From assembly GCA_021018995.1 (NCBI GenBank), contig CM037593.1, positions 17,140,088 to 17,204,087 of the forward strand: 64,000 bases of DNA, written 5' to 3'. The translations under genes were made by a program, and so were the position numbers. Position 1 is the first letter of the stretch. Each line of letters opens with the position of its first letter. This document shows positions 11,991 to 24,900 of the stretch, in pieces. This stretch comes from Chloranthus sessilifolius (lineage: Eukaryota > Streptophyta > Magnoliopsida > Chloranthales > Chloranthaceae). Below the pieces are notes generated by a model that made no database searches, was not told the DNA's origin, and saw only the letters and a program-made list of their open reading frames with translations.

Positions 11991-12096
11991 CAAATTCGCA
12001 AAATTCTACAGAAGGCATTCCTGTCAGAGCATTTATACAGTGTTGTTCTTTTGGACTGTCCACAATACTTGTTAGTTTTTCTTAGCTAGTCTGTAA

Positions 12097-12150
12097 ATGT
12101 TGAGGCATGAAAAGGAGGGACTTGTGGTGATGATGAGATGGCGATTTTGA
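12097..12150 (+). CDS. Upstream ORF overlapping the TIFY8-like start codon
   Basis: ATG at 12097 opens a 17-codon frame ([17 protein letters not shown]) that stops at 12148-12150, after the main ATG at 12138 in another frame. A second tiny uORF (12107-12130) ends in TGA. If the leader starts near 11975, both lie in the mRNA and could reduce initiation at the main ATG. There is no conservation evidence. Confidence 0.4.
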   Translation: MLRHEKEGLVVMMRWRF

Positions 12151-12321
12151 CGATGGAGAATAAAGAAGGGAATCCGATCTACCATGATTTCATGGGCGCG
12201 AGTTGCACCGAATCATCTCCCATGTTCCGACCGTCGGAGTCTTCTCCGTCACCGTCGGTGTCCATTGGAGCTAATTCCGGCGGGCTTGGGCTTGTCTCCA
12301 CGAGTTCTGATCTGGGTTCCG
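12138..12321 (+). CDS. TIFY8: TIFY8-like exon 1
   Basis: Starts at the ATG in GAGATGGCGATT and ends before donor GTTAGT at 12322, leaving phase 1. It encodes a Ser/Pro-rich N-terminus with [14 protein letters not shown]. The next residue is completed by exon 2 as Glu. Confidence 0.88.
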
Positions 12322-12951
12322 GTTAGTTTATTTTTTAATGATTGTTAATTTAATTTTTTAATTATTTTCAGTTCTTGCTTATTTATTTATTTATTTTAAA
12401 TATTTTTTTTAATGGTTGGCGTGGATCATTTGCGAGTTGCATGTAATTTAGATGGGTATATTTGATAGTTATACCGAAAAATCACAGCTTTCTGGGGCCC
12501 GAATCCAAGAAGATTTTTTTTTTCACGGTTCCCATGATCTGAGCTGAGTAGAATTTAGGGCTACAAAATTATGACATACATATTGTTGAATGGTTTGCAT
12601 GCGATTTCTACATCTTTTTTGTTTGTTTGTTTGGGCTGTTCTATTTTAGGGGTTTGCAGAATGATGGATTTATTTATTTATGTATGTGTGTGGTTATTTT
12701 TATTTGATTTTTGGGTATTAATTTTGTTTTGCATGAAATAAATTTCTACTTTTTTCTTTTCTATTTTTATATGGAGAGTTTTTAGTTAGATTATGAGTTG
12801 GTTTGGTAGGTTTAATGGGTTTTCTTTGTATTTAATTTTTGGCTGGTTTTATTTGCTTTTATGTGTAGAAATTTTGTATTTTTAAATCATATTTTTTCCC
12901 AATTGGATGGTCTTGGGTATGAGAAAACTAAGTTTAATGATTTTTATTATT

Positions 12952-12999
<48 letters not shown>

Positions 13000-15900
13000 T
13001 AATGATCACCTGACTCGGGTCACCAAGTGACTCGAGTGGGTGACCTTCAGCCGGCAAGCGGGTGACCATCAGCGTTTGATTGCCGGCTGAAGGTCACCTG
13101 CTCGAGTCTTGGTGACTCGAGTCAGGTGATCATTACCATATATATTATTAGGGGATGCTGGTTTTTTTATACACATCGTGCCTTATTATTTATTTCTATT
13201 CGTTATCTTAGGCTGGTATTTTGTGTAATTGAACCTATTTTTGCTAGTTAAATTTACTTCTCATTTCGTTTATCTTCTCTATCTACATTCAGTAAGATTA
13301 TTTCTCTGTTTTTTTCATTTATTTATCTATTTATTCATGTGTTATAAATTCGATTTCTGATGGTTTCCAGATATTTTCTATTTCACAAGCCAAAACAATG
13401 TGGACATGGAATTTACATTATTGAAATATAATAATCTTTCTGTTGAATTCCAATTATTGCTTAATCATTTTATGTGGTTTGCACCTGTTTTTTCTTGGTA
13501 GAGAGGCATGCGGGAAACAATTTTGAGGGTGCTCAGTTTTTGGGTTCGAAGAGCGATTTCTCTGGGCCCGAGATGAGTAACAGTTTTTCAGGGAGAAAGA
13601 GGAGCAATTCAGATTCCGCTTTTATGGGCTCAATAAGAGATAGGATACTCCAAATGGGCTCAGATTCCCTCGAAAGCTCACGTATGATGAAGGTATCTTG
13701 AATACTTTGTAAGCTAATCTTGCTCTTAAGCATTCACATTCTCACATTTAAGTAAATGAACACTTGATCCCCTATGAGGACTATTAGGCTTACTCTTGTT
13801 GTATGTTAAGTGGGCATTTCAAACTGGAGAATGTGTTGCTTTTCTATTTAAATATTGGTGTTCTTTCAATTAGAGAGATTGCGAATAAACTTTTCATAGC
13901 TTAACTAGAAGTTGGAACCCCGAGCAAAAAAACGAAAAACGCATCTTCCATATAAAAATTGGGTCCTCAACAAATAACTATACCTTGTAAGCTGCAAGAG
14001 AGCATGATAGGTGGATTTCGATAGTTTGGGGCTATGACCTTTGGAAGTTGCGAATTTGACTTGCATAAATAAAGCTTGGATGGATGATTATTTTTGGTGA
14101 GAAATTTATGTTTTTTGATGTTTGTTTCCGTAAATACTTCAACTTCTCATCATTTGTTTGGGGTTTTAATGTTTTATTAGTCGATGGGGGATGTTCACCA
14201 AGTCAAACTTTGGTTGGACAAATGGGTTTGGTCTTCTCCGTTCTACAACTCTCTATTGGTGTATAAGTGATATATATATGCTATATTGTATATAGGGTGT
14301 ATATCATAGTTTTGAAACTCGGCGAGTCATGGAGTAACTTGACCAAGTTACTCGACCCGCCATGATTTTGAGTTGAGTCCGAGTCATGTCAAGTCTTCGC
14401 CATGGTTCATAAACTACCCTTATATATAAAATATTCTCATGGGATAAGGTTTTAGAAACACCACCTTTTTAAACTACTCATTTTACCAACTTATCTTTCC
14501 GTCTTTTTTCCTTGTAAAATATTTTTTATTTTATAGAATAATTACTAAATTATCAAGTCGGGTTTATCCGAGTCTTCAAGTAACTTGACTCAGCTGACTC
14601 TCGAGTCGAGTTGAGTTTTCGGGTTTTCAAACCATGGTGTATATAATACTTATTGTAAGAGGTATTTTTGTTATTTGGAATTTATATAATGGCCAGTAGG
14701 GACTCTAAATCTAACTAGGTCATTTTTGCCCTAATCTTTCCCTTTTCTTGCTCTCTGTCTCTATCTTCCTCCTTCTCACCTTCTTCTTCATCATCTAACC
14801 TAATCCAAACTCCAGTTTCCTAACCTACAACTTTCATAAAAGTCAAGTTGGTATCAGAGCCAGTTTCTAACCCCAACCCTCACTGACGTCCCTTTCTATG
14901 CTGACGCTAACATGATGTTAGCAAGGACATGCTTTTAACTTCGAATACCTAAAGCAACTACACCAACAGGATTGGATCTTCATATTGTGCAACTTCTTTG
15001 AAGGTTCTAGAGGGATTTAAGCACATATTCAATGATTTTTGAAGATTTTTTTTTATATCTTTTCTTTCACGTCTTTCTGAAGCATCACGTTCTGGGAGAT
15101 CTTTATCCAGGGCATTCCAGCAGTTATCTGATTGGTTTGAACCCTCAATCAACCACTAATGGAGATTAATTTATTCGTGGCCTCTCGAGAAAGATATATG
15201 GATTATTTAGATTTACCCATTTTTACATTTTTTCCCTGTCAATATGATGTGCCAATCTTTTCAGGTCATTTTTTTGTGATTTAGTGCTGAAGATGCATCA
15301 TTTTTTAGCCCTTTTTATTACGTTTTTGAGTTCTTGATTATTGGACTCAAGTTGGTGAAATTTTGAGATGTTTGGTGAATTTATATGAGGTTCAGCTGTG
15401 GTGCATCTGTATCGGTTCTGCATATTTATTTTTATAATCAAATTTTTTTTCCTTTCTAAATTGGCACCATATTTGGCTTGTTAAGGCCTGAGTAGAAGTC
15501 TTTCCCAAGGATCAAAATTTCGGGTTTCAGAGGGGACCGAAACCGAAATTTCGGCCAAAAATTTCAACCCCATACAAAATCTGACCGAAATTTCGGTCCC
15601 AAATTATCATTTCGGTGGGGACTGAAATTGATAATTTCGGTCATTTCGGCCGAAATTTTGATCCTTGGTCTTTCCTATTCCTGTACCCTTCATTGGTCAT
15701 ATAGTCGGGGTACTTCCCACTATTATCTAACTTTGATTATTCTTGAATATCGAGTACGGTGCCTAAAACACCTTTAATTAGTGGATCTTCAGATTCTATA
15801 GCTTTTGATGGAATTACTAGTGTAAAATTGAATGGTAACAACTTCCTCCCATGGGCACGGTTTGTCAAATTATATTTGTGCAGCTGTGGGAAATTGAACC

Positions 15901-18900
15901 ATATTTTTTTTTATCAGTAACTTGAAATTATATTGATAACCAGCAAGGCGCTGAATGGACCAATACAATAACAGGACAACCAAAAGCAAGAACGCAGAGA
16001 AAACCAATACAACAGAAATAAAATACAGACAAAGAACTGGAACAACCCCTGACCCGATCCCAAATTTTCCCAGGGAGATGATTCATCTCTAATCATCTTA
16101 CTGCCTCTAGTTAGCCACAGCCACACCAGGTCTTTGACTGATTTCAAAATCATCCCCACCGGTCTGCTTTTCTGCTCGAAAATCCTCATATTCTTTTTAC
16201 GCCATATACACCAAATGACAGCAAATAACGTCACCGTCCATTGATTCCCTAGCTGGCCTTCCAATCTGACCGTGTCCCACACCAAATAATGTAGGTTAGG
16301 CGTGACGGGAACGACCCAATTCATGCCAAACAAATTTAGAACAATACTCCAAATCTCGTACGCCACTCCACAGTGGAGAAAGAGATGCGAGGTAGACTCC
16401 TTCCCCTGAGGGCACATCACGCAACGATTAGGAATATCTTTCCCCCTCCGAATGAGTTGATCCATTGTTAGTACTTTATCTTTGAAAACCGTCAACGCGA
16501 AGAATTTTACTTTGAGCGGGATGGTCGCCTTCCACACCTCTGCTCCTTGAAATTTGATTAGCGGGTGGCGCGAAAGCATCCTGCAGTAAGACTTGACGCT
16601 GACGTTGCCATTTTTGCTAGGGGCCCAAACCTGTCGGTCCTGATTGTGGGGGTTCCGATGCAGCTCGTAAAGAGAGTGGAGCAGCTTCGAGAATGAGGTC
16701 ACCTCATCGCCTCTCAAGTTTGTACGAGTGTTAACTTCCCACAGTCTGCCTCCATGAGTCTTTGAGACAATTCGTCGATCAGCCCTTGAGGGTTCACAGA
16801 TATGGAGTAGATATTCGGGAACGACGTTTTGAGAGGCTCCCCATCGACCCAGTTGTCCTCCCAGAACCGAATCCGGGTGCCACAACCCCAAACGAAACGA
16901 AGCCCTCTAGAATAAAGATGCCATGTGCTATAGATGTTTTTCCACCAGGCCGATGTGCCTTTGTTGACCGAAGTGCTGATGCCCTAGTTGCTGTTGGACT
17001 GCCCGTACTTATTAATCAACATTTTATGCCAAATACTATCCCTTTCCTCCACACTCCCCGCTCGCCATAACCATTTACCAAGGAGTGCTATGTTGGTCTA
17101 CCTCAAATTGCGCAGTCCACCGCAACTCATCGGAAGCTGACATGTGTCCCAGTTAATCAGATGGAATCGTTTGTCCAGGCCCAATCACTCCCAAAGGAAA
17201 ATTTATTGAATTTGCTCTAGCTAGTTGATTACTCCTATCGTGCATTTGAACATCGACATGTAGAAAATGGGCAGGCTAGATAGGACCGCTTTAAGCAGGA
17301 CGAGACGCCCGCCATTGCTTAGCAGTTTTCCTTTCCATGTGGACAACTGTTGTTCAAATTGTTGAATTACCGGATCCCATGCTCTAGCCGTAGGTTGTCT
17401 GAGCCCGAGCGGCAGTCCCAAGTACTTGCTTGGAAGCTTCTCGCTCTCAAAGTTAACCGTATTTGCTAATTCCTGCAACAACGTATTATTGATCCCAATA
17501 CCTGTGATAGTCGACTTGTGGAAGTTAATACGCTGACCCGAAACAGCCTCATACACAGAAAGGACTTCAGTTAAAGACCGACTTCCCATTATGTGATTCA
17601 GCTGTCTCGCCCGCTCAATAAGGCCTGTAAACGCTTCCCCCAACATATTGAATAAGAATGGGGAAAGCGGGTCTCCCTGACGGATGCCACGGGAGCTCTT
17701 GAACCATATTCTCCTCTACCAATCCCTAACTTGATCTAGCCCTATTCCCACCGGATCTCCATCTAATCAACTAATATGGTATCAGAGTGGGTTCATCAGG
17801 CTAGCAGTTTGTTGACACCATCATCTGTGTGCTGACATCAGCAAGGTCAAATTTTTGAACTTGGATGTCAAATTTTTTTACATGGTTCTGCTCAGTTTTC
17901 AGAGATGAGCTTTTTTCATTCTTGGATTTTGTGCATTTGAAGCTTCTTTCCATCATTTTTGAAGAGATCACTGTGATCAATGCCATTCACTTTTTCTGTG
18001 TTTTGGACCTATTTGGGATGCAAAAGGGGCTCAAAACTGGTTAGATTTTGGCTCGAATTTGCTTGTGTTTTGGACCTCTGTGGACTTGATTGATCGGTTC
18101 TCCTGCAGCCGATGAATCAGAATACCCTCAGAAATCATATGCCTGTGGTCTCGCAGAGTTTGGACCAGTATTGAGTGAGATTCATGATTCATCGTGTTTT
18201 CTATGGCTTTCTCACTCTCAGTTGTACAGAGAATTCAGTTTTTGTGATTTCTTTCTATCAATTGTTCAGTGCTATCGTATGTGCTGGTCTTCTTCGTGTT
18301 GCTTGGCAGTGGTGAAAGGCAGTGCAAATATTTCATGAGAATTATTTTAAAGGAACATAGGTTATTGTGGGGACGTTTGCAATTTATAACCTATTTGGTG
18401 ATGATTTGCTGAAGACAGAGTTGTGAACTTTCCAATGTCCTTTGGATCTGAAGCTATTATTGGGTGGTGAATGTTTTTTTTTGGACTCGAACCATTGGTG
18501 GCTTTTTTTTTTGTTTGTTTGTGGCTATAGTGCATTAGTAGCTTATCATACAGGCTGGTTTTACTTTTCTTCTACCTCAGTGCTGCTGTATGGCATCGAA
18601 ATCTGTGCATAAGGGTGGGATTAATCTGTTGGGTTCTAAGCTACAGTATTGTAGGTTTTGAGAGTTTCTACAGCTGTGTAGTTTGCATTTGTCTCTAATT
18701 CCTGCGGTAGTGAAACTTCAATAAGAACCATCGGCCACTCAATGGTCAGAAAGTCTGCTGGATTGATTATATATTCTGGTAATACGCCCTCGCTACTCTG
18801 TTACCGTCTTCAAAATGGTCCTGTTTATTCCATTTGTCGCGTACTCATCGATAGACTCAACATAATCTAATAAAATGATAATCATCACATAACGAGCTTA

Positions 18901-21900
18901 CTAAATAAGCTCAGTGGTTATACAACACAGCTACCCCGTTCGATCATATGGTTACCTGTGCGTGGCATCCACGTGGATGACCAAAAAATGAGAAATAACT
19001 CGTAGTATGAGAATAATGGCATATTTGACTTGAATCATGAATATGAGATGTATGAGATGGTTTAAATAGTATCTCTTGTCTACATCCATGTTCTTGGCAT
19101 ACATACCATAGTCACAATGTCGGAATTCAGCAATAAATCGGCAAGGGTCTAGTCGGGAAAAATCAGTTAAAGTCAGTCAAAGTCTTGAAAAAATTGGGGA
19201 AATGTTCAAAAAATATATCATAATAAATTTCATGTTAAAAATAATGATTTTAATGAAGAAAATAGTAAAAAATCGGCAAAATCTAAATTTTTTTTATAAA
19301 TAAAATGAACAAAAGAGTACAAAACCTAAAGGTTTTTTCCCCCTCAAGTATAAGTGATGAAAAAAGAAAAAAATCGGACCAGGTTAGAAACATAGCCAAT
19401 TAATCGGTTGACTTGGCAAATTAATTGCAATAAAGTCGGGATGACTGCAAGTCGCCGACTTTTTTTCATTTTTTTGAAGAAGTCTAAAACTTTTGTTACT
19501 ATGATACATACTTGCCTATTTAAGGTTTCTTGTAACTTAAAATTTGACGATGAGCCTATACCAATCAAGGTTGATCTTACTTGCATACCTGATTTCGACA
19601 GGGAACCATTGCCAGTGCTCGAACATGACATATGCAAGGGGCTGTGATATCACCACCACCGAAGTCACCTAGACTTGGTGTCATACCTGTAACCCCATCC
19701 TTGCCTCATGCTATCAAATGACGGCGTGACCACATACTTGCTTACTTACATGTTTTTCTTGGAACTTGTCTTGACTGAAAGATGTGTTCTCATGATGACT
19801 GCAGTAAGAATCGACACTGTATAGTTAAACCTTCTTAACATTCTCATTGCTACCCTTCACAACATATTTGTTCTTGATTCTTGCTTGCTTGTCTTGCCAT
19901 ATGTGCTTGATATCACATGAGTTACATGCACACTTTGATACTTGCATCTTACTTGAAGCTTTAACATTGCTCTTACGTGAAGTGACTTACATATTTTAGG
20001 GCCTCAATGTGATAAGAAATCATGAATGACGTTGTACCAAGTGTCATGTAAGGTTTACACAAACAACTGTTCCCATGGTGTCCCATACCACCATGGTTTT
20101 TGAAGCATGGGAACCAGTGCAAGGTTTAATGCAATACTTGATATGAACCACACCCAGCTGAAAGCATGAATCTTATTACCTTTTTCTTTCCATGGATTCA
20201 TACATGGCCCTACTTATGTTGTCTTAAATGTGTACGTGAAGCATGCACGTGAAAGCATAAACATATATGGTAACATGGCTTGAATAATATACAGTAACAA
20301 GATATGGAAACTAAAGCATGACATAGAACATCATATCTTTTAGAAGCGGCATAGCATGGCGCATCAATTAATACTTGGTATCCTTGAACAAAATTTGTAA
20401 AGACATCAAATATGGTATATTGAGGAAAGCAATCAACGTAGTACTTGAGTATCAACAAGTATTCATGTATATATACATATTTTCACTTCTATAAGCCTGC
20501 CTTATAAATACATCAATTATCCCATGGTTGTAGGTTCTACTTTTATGTGCAACTCCTAGTGTATACCATCAAGTGAAGTCACACTAATAAACATCCACAC
20601 ACACACACAGTGTATACCATAAGCTTAAAAGGCATGACTATCCACTCGTATAAACCATCATTGATTTTAAAAGCGGTCTTCCACTCATTCCTAGGACGGA
20701 TGCAGACTTGATGGTAACTACTCTTAAGATCAATCTTTGAAAAGATAGTGGCATTCGCCGTCATATCGAACATATCGTCTAGCCTTATCGAAAATCAATA
20801 CTTGACTGTGCTTTTGTTGATCAAATGATTGTCCACACACATTCTCCAAGACTTCTTAGGTGTGACTAAGGAGCTCATCAACTTGCCTCTTTAACTCTGC
20901 ATGTTCAGTAAGATTCATCTAATAATGAGGTAAGTTTGGGAAAGTCGATCTGGGAACCAGATCTATGGCATGTTGAATATTCCTCATGGGTGGAAGCTCA
21001 TCTAGTAAGTCCTTAGGAAAGACGTCCTGGAATGCTTTCAAAGTTGACTCGACACAAGACTTTGGGGTCGTCTCAACATTTACGAGAACATAAACAACGT
21101 TTTCATCTCTCGCCTTTCACTCAAACTCTGAGGGGCTAACAATGATAAAATTTTGAACTTGCCCTCATTCTCTTGTCCACTCTTACTTGACTTTTCCTTC
21201 TTTTCCACAGGTGTTTTAGGAGGTAGAGGGTTCAACTTTTGCCCTCATGTAGGAAGGAACACCCCTTCGATCGCCCTAATAGTTTCACGTCATTATCGTA
21301 AAGCCACGACCTTCCCAAGATGTTGTGCCCAACATACATAGGCCCTACACCACACCACAAGCTGTCCTTGTATGAAGCGAACTGAATTGAGACTTGACAC
21401 CTTTGGGATACAGGAATCGATGACGTGTCAACCCATGCAACTCGATAAGGTCGAGGATGGGGCACTGATGAGAATCTTAGACAGGAAATGTGCTAGTGCA
21501 CACTACGTTGGTGTAACTTCCACTATCAACGATGACTTTGCAGTTATTCTCACCATACTTGGCATAGGTATAAAAGATGTTTTCTCTACGCCAGTCATCG
21601 CTCTCTTTTTGTTGTGTTAGAGCACATCGAACGACTAATGCCTTTAAGGTATTACCCTCCTTAATAGGATTGGAGATCTCCCTAATACAAACCATGTTTC
21701 TTTCTACTTCTTCACCTTCTTCATCACTCGCTATCATGTCGAGCTCATAAACTTCCTCTTCCCACTCTCCCTACTCTTCACTTTCTTCTTTAATCAGCAG
21801 GTTTCTTATAGGATTGCAGGTAGGACACTGTGCAACATAGTGCCCAAAACCATGCCCCTTGTAGCACTTCGGCTAGCTACCACTCTTGGAACTCTCGCCA

Positions 21901-24900
21901 AGCACTACCTTGCCCTTATCGATTGTTGAGTTCGTTGGAGCGGTTTGTGCTTTCATTGGTGGGTCTTGCTTTTGAGGAAGCGAGCCTATAGCCTGAATTA
22001 CCAAAGTCAAAACGGCTAACCGTTGGCGCCTTCAAATACCGTTCTAACTCTTTTACTATCGCATAGCACTCCTCTGGAGCATTGATAGTATGAGGAGTTA
22101 GCTCTTTATGAAGCTCTAAGAGGAGGCCCGTTTTAAATCTAGAAAGCGTTACTGGAGGGTCCTCCTTTACATTGGCTCTCATGGCGTACTCTTCAAACTT
22201 GCCAATGTAATCGGTGACAAACGTGCTTCCTAGGCGAAGGTTTTGCCACTGGTCTAGTAGATAGTGATAATAGGCCAGAGGAGCATACTTTCTAGTAAGT
22301 CTCTCTTTCATGTCTTCCCAATGGGTGATGAGTTGACGCCTGACATTTGCATAGGCGCTCCATGTTGGTCCAAAAAAGTGTGGCTTGGCCCACTAGCTTC
22401 ATCTTAGCTAACCTAACCCGACACTCTTCTGACATATTGTACCAATCAAATTATTGCTCCATGTCATATAAGCTATCAAGGAAGCCTTTTTGGTCCATCC
22501 TTCCATCAACGCTCGGAGCCTTGATCCTAACGGTTTTCAAAAACTTCTCATCTGGGTTTTAATGGCGGTTCTAAGGTCCTCACCATTAACTACCTGATGC
22601 AACTCCTCTACACGGGCAACTAGCGTGATGTTATTTGCTTGCATGGCTGCCATTAGGGTTTGAATTTCCTGTAGGAGGGTGAGAATTTGATTGTTGTCCA
22701 TGTTGGTGATCACAAAGACGAGACTAGATGCAAATCTAATCTAGACACCCTATGTGAAACACTCTATATGAAACCCTCTATATAAAATTCTAAAGTTTGA
22801 CCTAGTATGCAAACACCCTAAACTAGAACCTAATGCTTTGTTTGATGCAGGACCAAACATTATATCGCTAAAGTAATTTAATTTCTGAGCCACATAAATA
22901 ATAAGATGCTACCAATTGACAAAATTATTGGGGAATTTAATTTAAGCAATCAAGTAGGGTTTGATTTAGTGTTAAATCCGACACGATAGTCACCACAAAT
23001 CCAGAAAAGCGGGTTTTCAAGGTAGAACTTGACTGCCCTCTAGCCTAGGGCATCAAACAATAATCCATGATGGCGTCTTTTGATTCCATTATAGGGTTAA
23101 AGAAATAAAGGTGTAGAGAAGGATGTAACGTTAATTTTTAATAATCAATACGAGATTCACAAGGTTTAAAATTATTGGAAGGGGAAATAGGGTTATGACA
23201 ATAGGGTTTTTCAAAACAAGGGATTTTCTGTGGTTGATAACAAATTTCCACCAACTATGGGTTTAAACAAGAATAAAATTGAACATTTAGAATTTCAATA
23301 AAAAATTAAATAACTTGAGGTTGTGATGATGGTGATGAATCAAAGAAGACGTATTGGCCTCACATCAAACCCATCACTGGGAAGAAGATTCACTCTTCAA
23401 GCTTTCATGAACGTTTCATTCAATCTCAATAATCAGGCATCAATTGTAATTTCAATTCTCTTTACAACTCTATTTATAACACTTAAGAAATCCTAAACTA
23501 AATTTAATTTAATTGGACTAAAACACCCTTAAAGTAACTCACAAAAATAAACCAAAAAAACTTTGCGACTTACGTCTCGTTCACGGACGAAATCCACGGT
23601 CGACCATGGTTTGGTTCACGGACATCTGTGACCTGCAGTACGGTCGACCGTGAGTCGCAAACGTTCTGTCCTCTGAAGAACAGAGCATTGCTTATTCATG
23701 GTCGACCGTCAATGATTCACGGCCGACCGTGATCTTTCTTCACATCCTTCTTCATTAGGCTCCCAATTCTTCTTCCTTTGCTCCCTATTTGAGCTTCTTC
23801 CCAAGGCGGGTCTTCTCGTGTTGCGCACACATTCACATGGGTCTTCAAATGCCTATCTAAAGTGTTGCGGGAGGCTGAGGAGCTTTGGATCTTATTTTGC
23901 GCCTTCTATACACCTTGTAAGGGCCAATGTCCTCATCATGCCTCCTATTAAATTTGATAATTTTTTCATTTTGAGGCTTCGGGATTGCAGCTGCCTCGAG
24001 AATCATGAAAATTCAAAACAAATTGACAACTAATTTATCTACATCATTAAAAATATTGATAAATAATAAGGATTAGAGAGATTTCTTTTACCTCTACTAT
24101 GGTTTTTATTGTGCTATACTAATTTATTTAAATATAAAAATCAAGAAAAATAGATGAAATATCCCTAATTGAAACGGTCTAAGGAATTTGTTCAACAACA
24201 AGCCTTATTATTATACTCTTAACATATATTCCAAGAGGAAATAGCATAACCATTATGCATTTCACTATTAATAACATCAATAATTTGAGAATCCTAATTT
24301 AAGCATCATGGATCAATGATAAAAACATGAATCAACATACTAATCATATAAACCTGGAATTTAATGATTTAAAAGCGGAAAGCAATGAATATGCTACATC
24401 TAAATCTAAAATTTGTTAGATTGAGGAAGATTTGAAAGTACCCACCTTCTTAGTGCATCCTAACCTTCCATTTAGTAATAAACTAATTATTTAGTAATTA
24501 AAATATCCCTAATCCTATTGCTAAAATGAACTCTAAAAAAACATAATATGATTGAATATGAAGGAAAAAACGCACTAAAATGGAACTTTGCTTGAGTGGA
24601 TATCCATTACAAACTCTTGATTGCAAGGTTACGTCATCATTTTTTTTTTGTTTTTTTTCCAAGCAAAAAAATTATGTGCATGCAGTTGAAATTTATTTAC
24701 TAGTGCAAAGATTACACACATGGGAGCCACTATCGACAATCTCTGACCTTGGTTGACTATGACTTGTCTTAAATTTAACAGTTTCTTCTATAACTTTGCA
24801 TCTCTATCAGATCTAATAGTGGCTAGTACAGGGCTTAATAAAGATTCTGAAATTTTAGGTTCAGTTGAAGGTATGAATTTTCCCTAACTTGCATCATTCC

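Noticed and set aside
16762-17070. Plus-strand 102-codon frame
   Set aside because: It is antisense to the LINE reverse transcriptase region.
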